A stretch of DNA of 64,000 nt from Ophioceras dolichostomum (taxonomy: Eukaryota > Ascomycota > Sordariomycetes > Magnaporthales > Ophioceraceae): positions 1 through 64,000 of the forward strand of contig PYST01000079.1 in assembly GCA_003049485.1 (NCBI GenBank). Reading direction: 5' to 3'. The notes beneath the pieces are model-generated. The model had not been told where the DNA came from and ran no database searches. It saw nothing but the letters and a program-made list of their open reading frames with translations. Position numbers and translations under genes: made by a program. The stretch's first letter is position 1, and each line of letters opens with the position of its first letter. Shown one piece after another: positions 34,503 through 45,117 of this stretch.

Positions 34503-37500
34503 ATGATACCATCGTCGGCAGCCATGTCGAACGCAACGGCAGATTCGCCTGCCGCCGAACTCTTCGCAGAGTGGCATGGCGAGATCGTGCCTCTTTCTTT
34601 CAACTCGGGTTTTGTCGCCGTCAGTTTTGTTGTAAGCCTGATCGGCGCGGCGACGACACTCGAACTCATCCATCGCCGCACAGCGCCACAGGGCCTCCTC
34701 AACCACCTGCGGCTCATCGGCGCGGCAATCACGATGGGCGGGGTTGCGATATGGGCTATGGTGAGCAAGGATTTCTCTTCTCTTCTCTCTCTGACTCCTG
34801 ACTCCGCCTTGGCATCCGGCATCCGGCATCCGGAAACTTCCATTTCATTCCCCCCTCCACTGACAGTTAAGTCTTCCCACGATAGCACTTCATTGGGAAC
34901 CAGGCCATCACTATCGGGGATGGACAACCCCAGCTCCAGATCGAATATGCGAGCGGGGTGACCGTGCTCTCTTTCTTCATTTCCGTGCTCGTGCTCGGGG
35001 TGGCCTTCATAGCCATCGGCACCAGCGCCAGCAACCGGTTGTCCTGGGGCCGAGTCACCACCGGGGGCGTCCTGGCCGGGACTGCCATCTGCTGCATGCA
35101 CTACATCGGCAACGCGTCCATCAGCAACTACTCGTGCGAGTACCGGATCGTCGAGGTCGTGGGGTCTGCCATCATTACAGTGGTCGCAAGCACCGTTGCT
35201 CTAACCCTCGTATTCGTCTTCCAGGCGGCCTGGACGAGCGCGTGGTGGAAGCGCGTCGGCTCGGCCCTCCTCCTGGCCACGGCCGCCTCGGGCATGCACT
35301 GGTGTGCCTCGCTGGGAACCAGCTATCGCCTCATCACACTCCGAGCCAACTCGGGCAGGCTCTCCAAAAAGACCACCGTATTCGTTGCGCTTTGCCTGGC
35401 CATCATCGCCAGCTGCGTCCTGGCCGTCCTCAGTATATACACCGCCTTCGACATGAAGAGGTACGCCAATAGGGCCCAGAAGGTCGTCCTGGCCGCAGCC
35501 GTCTTCGACAGACACAGCCGTGTGCTCGTGAGCCCGGCCGGTCTGCTTCCCAGCCAGAAAATCACCGACTCCTTCGTCGAGAAACGTCCGCAGGACTCGC
35601 TCACCGTCGCGCACCCGCTCTTCCACTGGATGTTCCAGGTGTCGAGAGACTGGCAAAGCGTCTCGTGGCTCATCGACGGCATGGCCAACCACCTCAGCCA
35701 GCTGTCGCGGGCCAGCAGCAATACTGCGGGAGGTGGGGCATGGAGTGGTAGCAGTAGGGGAGGTGGTGGTGGTGGTGGCAGTAGCAGCAGGGGGGGAGGA
35801 ACAGTGTCGCTCGTCGACAGCTATGGAGAGCCTATCGAAAACTACGACGCTGTTGTCCGGGAGCTTTTCTGCATCGCTGCTGATAATTTGGCCCTTCAGC
35901 TCAAGACCACGCTGGAGCAAGTGGGCATTCTGTGGGAAGAGATCCTGGTTACAGGTACGGCTTCAGAAGGCTTCATTGGGCGGAAACCTCGCTGGGAGCG
36001 AGAGGGGTGCCCGGCAGGGCAGCATGAGGAGGACGAGGATGTAGCGGTGGATGCGACGTCGACCAGAATGTCTTGGCCACTGACGTGCAGGAGAAGCCAT
36101 AAGCCAGAACCGACTTCAGACGATCGAGCCGAAAAGGGCCTGCGCTTCGGAACTGGCAAGACTGGCAGGACTGGTAGAAATGGCAGCGGTTCTCTCCTGT
36201 TCATCGTACGCAGGCTTGACTCAGATGTTGAGGTGCAGGCGCTTGAGGCGGCTGGCTTCCGCTTCGCCGAGCTTCACCAAGTCAGCGCTAGCATCAGTTC
36301 CAGCATGCAGACGAGCATAGGGTCGCGGGGCCTCGAGGCCAAGCTGCGGGAGATGGCTGGCTACGCCGTGCACAAACCCGCACTGCTTGAGCCGGGGGTG
36401 CATCTTGGGCTCTTTGGCGTCCGCGCACGGGCCGGCCCAGCTTGCGGCACGGACGTGCTAGTCAGGAAGGGCGCTCGCAACCTGCTGCTGTCCGTTCCGC
36501 TGGCGTTGGAGCCGCCGGGCCGGCTGGAGCGGTGGCACATCGACTTCGTTCAGCAGGTGGATCGCATGAGCATCGGGGCCATCCTCCACGTCCTCGACGC
36601 CGCCGTCCCGGATGCGCAGGAGCCGAAGCCGGAGCTGAAAGCTGGCACGTCCGAGGTAGGCGAAGCAGCGGCAATAGCGACGATGACTGCTGCTACCACT
36701 GCCACAACCACTACTGCTACCACTACTACTGCTGCGACTCCGACAACGACGGGGGTGGCTGTGGCCCTCGCTGAAACGACAACTTTCGTCCGCCAGCTCG
36801 CCAGCAGCATCCGCGCACTGCTCGACTCGGTCGGCGATGCAGCCTTGGCCGAGGCGACAGCCGCTTCCAAAGTGGTCAATGTGCCATGTAGCCCGGACCC
36901 GCTCACTGGTGCGCGCAGGACGGCCACCATGATCGCCATGCGCGTCATCATCCCGGCGAGTCACCCGCAGGCGACCAACAACGGCAACGACAACTGCGAG
37001 TTCGTGCCCCTCGGTCTGTTCCGCGCCTACCAGGTCGCGCACGGAGATTCGCCGCACCGTGCGGCCTTCTCGCGCAGCGTGGTAAGGGAGATGGCGCCGC
37101 TCATCATCGAGGCAGCGGTGGGGACGCAGGAAATGCAGCCACGCCGGCCGCGGCCGAGCACGTACATCGCCGAGCTGGCAGCGACACGGCCGAGCTGGTT
37201 GCCCTCGCGTGTGCACGCGGCATTTGCCAGGTTGGTTGGTCTGCACGGCCGGCCCGGCCGGCAAGGCCTGCACGGAGCCCGGATCAGCTCTCGCCGTAGC
37301 CCGGGCAGCACCAGCGCCGTCAACCTGAAGTCTCCCTGGGACAAGGAGGTGGACGCGAACGCGGACCTGGACGCCCAGCTGGAGCGGATCGCAGCAGCAG
37401 CCTGGCCGCAGAATCATATCCGCTCGCGCCCGTCGTTCGATCTCGGGCAGGCTGGTCGTTGCACCCTAAGAGACAGCGGCCAGAGCGAGACTCGCCCGAT

Positions 37501-37696
37501 CTTCCTTGACCCCGACACCGAGTCCGAGGATGACGAGGCGCAACCTGGTGGAGACGACAGGCCGGCGAGTCCGTTCTCCGGCGCCCCGCTATCGCCCGAG
37601 TCCACGGCCGATTCGTGTCCGCGAGGCAGAGTGGAGGGTATCGGTGGGCACTTGAACGTCTTTGTCGACGAACTTGTTAAGCGTCGGTTCTATTGA
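34503..37696 (+). CDS. MHYT-domain membrane signalling protein
   Basis: Integral membrane protein with the MHYT sensor domain, first described in bacteria, where its conserved Met-His pairs are proposed to bind copper and sense O2, CO or NO. Exons 34503-34760 and 34886-37696 join in phase 0 and give 1022 residues; starting at the second ATG (34524) gives 1015. About seven membrane segments occupy residues 25-300. Three MHYT motifs are visible: WAM|HFIGN (split exactly by the intron between Met and His), CCMHYIGN and SGMHWCASLG. After the last helix (VALCLAIIASCVLAVLSIYT) comes a long cytoplasmic region resembling nothing I can name, with a Gly/Ser run (near 35735-35800) and a Thr/Ala-rich run (36685-36750). 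The C-terminus is acidic and Ser/Pro-rich. The ligand and pathway are unknown in fungi. Confidence 0.88.
36676..36756. repeat. Thr/Ala-coding ACT-rich repeat
   Basis: Imperfect act/gct/aca triplets encode a low-complexity Thr-Ala run in the cytoplasmic tail of the MHYT protein. Confidence 0.6.
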
Positions 37697-39639
37697 ATCG
37701 AAGGAGGCCTTTATAGCTATAGAGTGTATCAAGCACTAAGTCCCTACCCGGTACTTCACTCCTACACCCACCCACTCACTTCCGTATAGGTTTGTTCCAC
37801 CTACCCAGGTGCCATAGGTATGTAGGCACCACTCGGGGAAACAAGGGAGTAAGAAAACCGAATAAGAAGAGAGAGAAAAAAGGGTGCTTAGGGTATGGAT
37901 TAAGGGCGGCATGTTTTAGCGGTTAACAATTACGGTACCCAGGATTGGTAGACGGTTGAGTATGGCCTAATATCGGATATCTCCCGTCTTAGTTTTCCTC
38001 TCCTTGATGCCGTTGAAGTCGTCATCAAACGAAACCCCCCCACGTGTTTGTCTCGATGGAATTAGCCTGTTGCTCCCGACCTCCGCGGGAGTCGGGTTGC
38101 CGCGGCTCTTGAGGGATTTATCGATGAATTTAACAACATCCTACGTAGCGGCCTATGTTGTTGGCGTGATCGTCCGAGCCCGGCGAGAGTCGGTTGAAAT
38201 TTCCGTTTGTGTCGTTGTGGTCGAGAGTGCGATGCCGTTTCTCGAAAACGAACGACGTCAGGTACGTTCTCTGCCACACAGTTCTTACTCCATAACGTGG
38301 AATGTTACCCACTGCTTATCATTTCATGATTGGAGGAAAAATTCCCATGCTGATCGACGAGGTGTTTTATTCGTGCAGGGGTGCTCGCTTTCAGAGCCTA
38401 GGCACGTGGGATCAGAGACGCGCTTTCGATCGATGCCGAGGAACTTCGCGCGTCTTTGTCCCATTCTCCGACTCTTTTTTTTTTTTCGTCGAAATACGAA
38501 AAGGGGATTAGCATGGCGAAACGCCCACTCGTACAATACAAAAACCGGACAATGTAGGCACTACGGCTAGGTGGCCTGATTAGTCACTTGTAGGCGCACG
38601 ACGTAGTCCACAGCACAATTAGGTGTACGGTTTGTAACATGACGGAGTCGAGACGGATTGAGGAAATTTAGTGTTGGGTCTGCGCTACAGCTAAACTCAT
38701 CCGCCGAGAGTCTGTGGCCCAGACCTCTAACTCTCCCTCCCGCTAAAGCACTGCAATTTCGACTCATTCCTCTTGCACTCCCCTTTTCTCTTGCATCGTC
38801 TTCGTTTCCGCTTCATATGCGTACCTACCTAGGTATATAATATCCATTGTCCGGCTTTCGTTCCATCTTTCCGACCGTTCCTGGCAGCTAGCTCCCTGCA
38901 TCCATCTCAGTGCAGCCTGGTGCCAGCCAGCCTGATCGGTCGGCTACTGTGTACAGCACCTCAGGTACTCATCAGGCTTGGTGGGGAGGCCGGCCCGTGT
39001 TGTTTTCCTCTTCAACCCAGCACCGAGTCGGCTTCTATAATTAAGGTTCCAGCTTGACTTGACGTTCCAGTTGGTTGCTCCACAGATTCGTTCATCCGTC
39101 ATCGTTGTTGTGGGTGGGACTGGAGAAGCTCTAACAACCTATTTCGCCTCAACCTACGCCCTCCCCTGCTTTCTCGCCTACCTACGCTCTTTTTCTCTCC
39201 TTTTTCAGTCATGGTGTAATCCTCATCTTTATTCTTCCACTGTCACATCTGGCGGCTGGTTTTCGTCTTCATCCCTCCCAGTTATCTCAAATCTCCTCGA
39301 TTCTCCCAGATCATCGTCGAGCAATATCACCTACCACCTACCTTCCCTCCCCTGTCCCAGATTACCTTTACACAAACCTCCTCTCATTAGATATAAGAGT
39401 CACTAGTGCGCCCCGACGCATGATATTGCCCCCTTGACTACGCATTCACTTGGCTCTCGCCACAAAGGCAAAGGCACGAGCACAGCCACAGGCACTACAC
39501 TGGTACAGGCGCCTCTGCCTCGAATAAGTCAGGTGCTGGGCGTGTCAGGGGACATCCTCAGAGATAAGGTGTGCTCCAACTCCCGGACCGGGCCGGTTTC
39601 GGATCGTGCTGAACACAACCAGACGGCTGCCAGCAGGCC
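37697..39639. other. Intergenic, upstream of gut2
   Basis: A 1.9-kb stretch with gtacctaggtat-type motifs, including a TACCTAGGTA palindrome at 38826-38835, a T-run near 38477-38488, and long CT-rich sequence from about 39100 that looks like the gut2 leader. A 188-codon open frame at 38004-38570 is not convincing. Confidence 0.5.
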
Positions 39640-42010
39640 ATGTCTGGGTTCTTCGCACGCGGCGGCCTTTTACGGCGCTTAGCCGTGCCAGTGGGTGCTG
39701 GCGCGGCTGCTGGTGGGCTTCTAGTGTATGCTTATCGGCCACGGGACATCCCCGGGTCGGAGCCCGCGGCGGTACCCCCGCCTATTTGGGGTGCGGATGG
39801 AACGTTCAAGCTCCCACGGTTCCCGCGTATGAAGACACGCGACGAGCAGATCGCGGACCTGCGGCGGAGCAGTAGTGAAAGCGCCAGCAAAAGCACCACC
39901 AGCAGCAGTGGTGCCGGCAGTGATGGCGCCAAGGATAAGGATACAGATAAGGATACAGACAAGCACAAGGATGAAGAGGAGTCATCCCCGGTTTACGACA
40001 TGCTGGTGATCGGCGCGGGCGCCACAGGGGCCGGCGTGGCGCTGGATGCGGCCTCTCGCGGCCTTCGAGTGGCCCTCGTGGAGCGCGACGACTTCAGCAG
40101 CGGCACGAGCAGCAAGAGCACCAAGCTCGTGCACGGCGGCGTGCGGTACCTGGAGAAGGCCATCTGGAACCTTGACTACGCGCAGTACCAGCTGGTGCGC
40201 GAGGCGCTGTCGGAGCGCAAGTACTTCCTGCAGACGGCGCCGCACCTCAGCATGTGGCTCCCCATCATGCTGCCCCTGGACCGCTGGTGGAAGGCGCCGT
40301 ACTACTGGGCCGGGACCAAGGTGTATGACCTGCTCGCCGGCAGCGAGGGCATCGAGAGCTCGTACTTCCTCACCCGGAGCAAGGCCCTGGACGCCTTCCC
40401 CATGCTCAAGAAGACGGGCCTGGTCGGCGCCCTGGTCTACTACGACGGCGCCCACAACGACTCGCGCATGAACGTCTCCATCGCCATGACGGCCGCCCTG
40501 TACGGCGCCACCGTGGTCAACCACATGGAGGTCACGGGCCTGCTCAAGGACGCGCAGGGGCGGCTGTGCGGCGCAACCGCGCGGGACCTGGTGCCGAGCC
40601 GGAACCGCCCCGGCGGGCAGGAGCACCGGGGCGACGACGTCGAGATCCGCGCCCGCTGCGTGGTCAACTGCACCGGCCCCTTCGTCGACGGCATCCGCAA
40701 GATGGACGACCCGGCCTGCCAGGAGATCGTGGCCCCGGCCTCGGGCGTACACGTGGTGCTCCCCGGCTACTACAGCCCGGCCAACATGGGCCTGATCGAC
40801 CCGCAGACGTCGGACGGCCGCGTCATCTTCTTCCTGCCGTGGCAGGGCAACACGATCGCGGGCACGACGGACGCGCCGTCGACCATCTCGCGCAACCCGC
40901 TGCCCGACGAGAAGTCGATACAGTGGATCCTGGCCGAGATCCGCCACTACCTGTCCCCGGACATCAACGTCCGGCGCGGTGACGTGCTCGCGGCCTGGGC
41001 CGGCATCCGGCCGCTGGTCAAGGACCCCAAGGCCAAGAACACCGAGTCGCTCGTGCGCAACCACCTGATAGATGTGGCCGCGTCGGGCCTGGTGACCTGC
41101 GCCGGTGGCAAGTGGACCACGTACCGCCAGATGGCCGAGGAGTGCGTCGACGCGGCCGTGGCCGAGTTCGGGCTGCGCACCCGCGCCGTGGGCAGCGGCG
41201 CCCCGCGTGTCAGCGGCTCGGACGCCGTCGACGACGGCGCCATGCTCGACGGCTCGTGCCAGACCCACCAGCTGCGGCTGCTGGGCGCGCACGGCTGGAG
41301 CAAGACGCTCTTCATCCACCTGATCCAGCACTTCGGCGTCGAGACCGAGGTGGCCCAGCACCTGACGGCCAGCTACGGCGACCGGGCCTGGACCGTCGCT
41401 GCGCTGTGCCGCCCGCTGGACGCGCGCTTCCCCGCCCGTGGCCAGCGCATCTCGCAGCTGTACCCCTTCGTCGACGGTGAGGTGCGCTACGCCGTGCGCC
41501 ACGAGTACGCCCAGACCGCCGTCGACGTGCTCGCCCGTCGCACCCGTCTGGCCTTCCTCAACGCACAGGCTGCTCTCGACGCCCTGCCCCGCGTGATCGA
41601 CATCATGGCCGAGGAGCTGAAGTGGGACCGTCGCCGCCAGGACCTCGAGTGGCGGGAAAGTAAGTCCTTCCGGTATTCATACACGTATCCAGCCAGCCTC
41701 CAGCCCCCTCTCCCAAGGTCTTCTCCACAATCTAAGGCCATCCGTCTTCGAGGCGTATTCGAGGGAGGCTGTTGAGGCTGCTCAGGCTGGTTATGTTCAG
41801 TTATCACCTACCTACTCATTCCGGTCATTTGAACTAACCACCCTTTCAACAACTTCAAACTTAGCCGTCGCCTTCCTCGAGTCCATGGGCCTACCCCAAC
41901 CCCTGCTGTCCGCCACCAGAAAACAAGTTGAGAAGGGAAAGATTGATCTGTCCACCTCCCCCGAGTACAAGATGTATTCGAGGCACGACAATCCAGCCGA
42001 AGATGAGTAG
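39640..42010 (+). CDS. gut2: FAD-dependent glycerol-3-phosphate dehydrogenase, mitochondrial
   Basis: Oxidises glycerol 3-phosphate to dihydroxyacetone phosphate on the outer face of the inner mitochondrial membrane and passes electrons to ubiquinone; needed for glycerol use and the redox shuttle. Exons 39640-41659 and 41865-42010 join as A|CC and give 721 residues. A short Arg-rich start with a hydrophobic stretch (about 13-31, LAVPVGAGAAAGGLLVYAY) is an import/anchor signal; a Ser/Lys/Asp-rich linker (about 75-115) follows. The FAD-binding motif VIGAGATGAGVALDAASRG is at about 123-141, then SSKSTKLVHGGVRYLEKAIW. Further marks are LPWQGNTIAGTTDAPS, WAGIRPLV and TCAGGKWTTYRQMAEE. The last exon encodes FLESMGLPQPLLSATRKQVE, the usual C-terminus. 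Third-position GC is extreme, suggesting strong expression. Confidence 0.96.
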
Positions 42011-42879
42011 GTGGAATGTGGGGAAAGGGGGGGGGGTGGGGTGTCACAGCGCCTGAGGCAGATGGTAGAGGGGTAAGTTGGCTACTCGTAGTGGCCACTC
42101 ACCGTCACCAGCACCACCGCAGCTTTACAACTCCAGTCTTTCATAGGTAGGACTTAGTCGACAGGACATTAATAAATCGACTTCAAGACTCTCTGTGTCC
42201 TAATCATCATCGGGACGAGTGAGGTTCCCCGTTCAGGTTGCATTCACTTCCAATCAGTTGTTGTTGCAAGACCCTTGGACGAAAAAATCCATTCTTTGAA
42301 GCATTTTTGAGAGTAACCATTCCGCCATCATTCGAATATGTGCGCCAATCACCTCCCCCGGTTTTCGACCCTTTCGCGCCCAGCAATGCAAGATTTTCCC
42401 AACCCAGAGATGATGGACCACCGTGTGCCGGTGCCCTCGAACCCTAACGCCATGCCAATAGCTAGGTACCTAGGCAGGGAGACAATGAGAAGGAATTGGA
42501 AAAGGAGCGGGTAGCAATCCCCATCTTCTGCATTCCATACCAAATGAAATGACGGGATGCAAGGATAGAAGGAGTGAGGGATGGATGTGCCTCTCTAGCT
42601 GCAATGCATTCGTCGTATGTGTCGCGCCGGAAAGACCACCAAATCTATAGAGGTGAACGTGCGCGTGATAAAACCGAAAAAAAGAAGAAAAAAAGGAAAT
42701 AGTCGGCACAGGAAAGGCATGAATAAAGAGACGGAAAAAGGATGCAAGGAAGACAAGGAGCTCCCTCCCGATCATTCAACAGGTATTTCTGCTCGCTAAC
42801 AGGAAGGAAGGGGGAATCCCCATGCGCAGAGCGACGACATCTTGAGACATAAATGTGAAAGATTGGCTGTTGGAACAAT
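42011..42879. other. Convergent intergenic spacer
   Basis: Between gut2 and the 3' end of the RGS locus. A G-run near 42028 and A-rich sequence near 42670-42700 are low complexity. No gene is seen. Confidence 0.45.
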
Positions 42880-43881
42880 TCACAGCCGGCGATCGCTGTC
42901 CACCGGGACAGCAACTTCGGGCGCGCTCACCCGACGAGGCGACGAATCGTGGAGGGCTTTGGAATCATGGTTGGAATCGTGGTGCGCGCCAATGCTGAAT
43001 ACACGGTGTAGGAGGCTACGCTTGTTGCTTGGGGCCCTTTGGTACTGGTAGTTGCTGAAAGAATGACACTCGTCGCCATGCTCGGGCCCCTTACCAGAAA
43101 GCATACAGTGGGCCGTCGTCGCCGTCGCCCGGCGTTCCAGCTCGGCCTCCCAGCCATAAGCATCGTCCTCCGCGGAGACGATGGGCGAAAGCAGGTCCGG
43201 GTCGACGATCGTTACGGACGAGGTGTCGTCGTCAGCCATGCAGATCCCCAGGTGGTTTGAGAAGTCCGAGAAGTGAAGCGACGGCGACTCGGTACCGTCC
43301 ACCTCGCACATGTCCAAGCTTCCCGGAGTCCCAACTTCCGTCAATCCGTCTCCCACGTCGCCTTCACATCCGGCCTCGGCGTTAAGCCCGAGCGTCAGCG
43401 GAAGCGAGCTCGGGTCCCTACCGTCAGGGAGGGCCCTAGCGGATCGGGAGATTGGCGCGGTTGTGCATATCGTCCTTGCACCCGAAGTGATCCTCGAGGC
43501 CTTCGAAATGGGCGGTGGAGGCGTGATCCCTACCTTCGCCCGCGTCGCTCGTCGAGCCAGCCACGGGCGGCTGGCGTGCCGCGCTTGATATGGCGACTGT
43601 ATACGGGAAGCCTTTGCAGCCGTGCCACCCCTACACACCCCGTTACCAGTGACAGCATGATCCGTGTTCCAGCAAGCAGAAACCAGGCTCTTTTCCCATC
43701 CTTCGGCGGACAGGAACGGCTGGGACAGGCGGCGGCCAGGGTGGGGCTCTTCCCAAACATCTGGCTGCTCATCCTGGTCCATCGGCTCCGGCTTGAGGCT
43801 AGCGACGCACTGTGGCGGCGGAGATACTGTCGTTGGTGTATCTTTCGGGGTGGTATCCGGTGATGACACGACCTGTAACCC
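42880..43881 (-). CDS. Probable C-terminal exon of the RGS gene, or separate small gene
   Basis: An open frame on the minus strand continues in exactly the same reading frame as the RGS protein after its TGA at 43882-43884, and runs to a stop at 42880. Its second half looks like real protein: CEVDGTESPSLHFSDFSNHL, TIVDPDLLSPIVSAEDDAYG and WEAELERRATATTAHCMLSG. The sequence ttacag just after the TGA (ending near 43873) could be a 3' splice site, so an intron may remove the stop. If it is a separate gene, the first clear in-frame ATG would be in PEPMDQDEQPDVWEEPHPGR. The first half (about 43500-43700) is less protein-like and may hide an intron. No domain is recognised. Confidence 0.5.
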   Translation of the reverse strand, partial: GLQVVSSPDTTPKDTPTTVSPPPQCVASLKPEPMDQDEQPDVWEEPHPGRRLSQPFLSAEGWEKSLVSACWNTDHAVTGNGVCRGGTAAKASRIQSPYQARHASRPWLARRATRAKVGITPPPPISKASRITSGARTICTTAPISRSARALPDGRDPSSLPLTLGLNAEAGCEGDVGDGLTEVGTPGSLDMCEVDGTESPSLHFSDFSNHLGICMADDDTSSVTIVDPDLLSPIVSAEDDAYGWEAELERRATATTAHCMLSGKGPEHGDECHSFSNYQYQRAPSNKRSLLHRVFSIGAHHDSNHDSKALHDSSPRRVSAPEVAVPVDSDRRL

Positions 43882-45117
43882 TCATAAGGGGTTGTTATGG
43901 TGTGAGTGGTTGCGGGGGTGGTACTCGTTGGAGCCGCCCGGGTAGTAGTTCGCTTCTCCCATCGGCACGTCGGCGTCAGTGCCAGTTGAGCCCGAACCCG
44001 CCGCCGCCACTGCTGCCGACGACGACGACGACGACGACGATGACGGGCCCCCTGATGTGTTGCTATTGCTGCCATGATTTCCACGACGTGCTGAGCGGCT
44101 CTTTTTACTGAGGCCTAGCTTGGCACTCATCCTTTTCCAACCGTTGTTGTGCGCGCTGATGGCCCTCTGCAGGCTCCCGGGGGACGTGCTGAACCCCCAG
44201 TCTGATGTCGGTGGCGTGGTTGGCGGCGTCAAGGGATCGCCGGGCGGTGGCGGCGTCGACCCAGAGCTGTCATCCGTCAGTGCCTCCGGCTCCTGCTCAG
44301 CTGCATCAGTGGACGAGGACGACGAGGAGCGCGCCGCCCCATCGGCCCTGCGGCCGAGGCTCAGCTGGGGGAGCTGGGGAAGCCTGGGAAGCTTGGGGGA
44401 CCGGCTGGACTCCTCCTGCGGGGAAGACGACGACGATGCATCTCTGGGTATGCGCAGACGCGCTCGGCCCTGTCGCGAATCCAGTTCCACCTCGTCTCGT
44501 TCGAAGCCGACGGCGGTGGCGTGCGCTCCGCTGACGGATTCTAGGAACGGGAGCAGGACCGAGTCGTTCATCAGCTCGTACACAATCCTCACCGCGGCGT
44601 CGAGCTCGGATGGGTCAGGTGGCGCTGGGAAGCACGCCAGCGACAGGAGGTGATCGCGGACCGGCCCCGGGAGGTTAACCTCGCGGGGCCCGCACGGCTG
44701 GATGTAGGCGTTCATCATTTTCTGCCACAGGCTGCAGACATGGTCGTTCGCATCGCGGAGCCAACTCGCCGCCTGCTGCTCGTGCAGGTGGCCGAGGATG
44801 TCGGCGTACGCCGCCCGGTAGCGTTCGGCTTCCATGGTGAACTCTAGCGTTTCCAGGCAGTGGTTTTGGGAAAGGTAGGCCATAAAAGCGCTCAGCGTCC
44901 ATGGCGGCGGGGCTGCGTTGGACAGTATTTCCCGCAGTGTGGGCGGCAGCGTGGCCATGCTCGGTGGCCGGGAGAGTGCCGACATCGCAACCGCGCCGTC
45001 GTCACATCCGTCGCGGATAAAGGACGGGTGCGCAGACGGCTGTGGGGAGAGTTCCCTCGGACTGGGCGAGGGGGTCAGGTAGGTGGGTGAATAGCTGCGT
45101 CGTCTGGACCTTTTCAT
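43882..45117 (-). CDS. RGS-domain regulator of G-protein signalling
   Basis: RGS proteins speed GTP hydrolysis by G-alpha subunits and so damp receptor signalling. The open frame from the ATG at 45117 gives 411 residues to a TGA. The RGS domain spans about residues 55-205: LPPTLREILSNAAPPPWTLS, AFMAYLSQNHCLETLEFTME, a middle insertion AYADILGHLHEQQAASWLRD, and IVYELMNDSVLLPFLESVSG. The rest is disordered and Ser/Pro-rich, with basic GWKRMSAKLGLSKKSRSARR near 315-335 and poly-Ser tracts. This layout (N-terminal RGS, long disordered tail) is seen in several ascomycete RGS proteins. The end at NNPL may not be the true C-terminus, because the frame stays open for another 990 nt after this stop. 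The upstream region is 5.2 kb long. Confidence 0.88.
   Translation of the reverse strand: MKRSRRRSYSPTYLTPSPSPRELSPQPSAHPSFIRDGCDDGAVAMSALSRPPSMATLPPTLREILSNAAPPPWTLSAFMAYLSQNHCLETLEFTMEAERYRAAYADILGHLHEQQAASWLRDANDHVCSLWQKMMNAYIQPCGPREVNLPGPVRDHLLSLACFPAPPDPSELDAAVRIVYELMNDSVLLPFLESVSGAHATAVGFERDEVELDSRQGRARLRIPRDASSSSSPQEESSRSPKLPRLPQLPQLSLGRRADGAARSSSSSSTDAAEQEPEALTDDSSGSTPPPPGDPLTPPTTPPTSDWGFSTSPGSLQRAISAHNNGWKRMSAKLGLSKKSRSARRGNHGSNSNTSGGPSSSSSSSSSAAVAAAGSGSTGTDADVPMGEANYYPGGSNEYHPRNHSHHNNPL

Noticed and set aside
34368..34961. Longer start for the MHYT protein at 34368
   Set aside because: The extra residues are low-quality Ser/Phe-rich sequence with no relation to the membrane domain; the frame past 34760 is intron read-through, shown by the HFIGN continuation at 34886.
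38004..38570. 188-codon open frame between the MHYT gene and gut2
   Set aside because: Lacks any family resemblance, includes a poly-Phe run from a T tract, and competing frames on both strands are equally open.
39982..41502. 506-codon open frame antisense to gut2
   Set aside because: Same cause: high third-position GC in gut2 removes stop codons on the opposite strand. No family resemblance.
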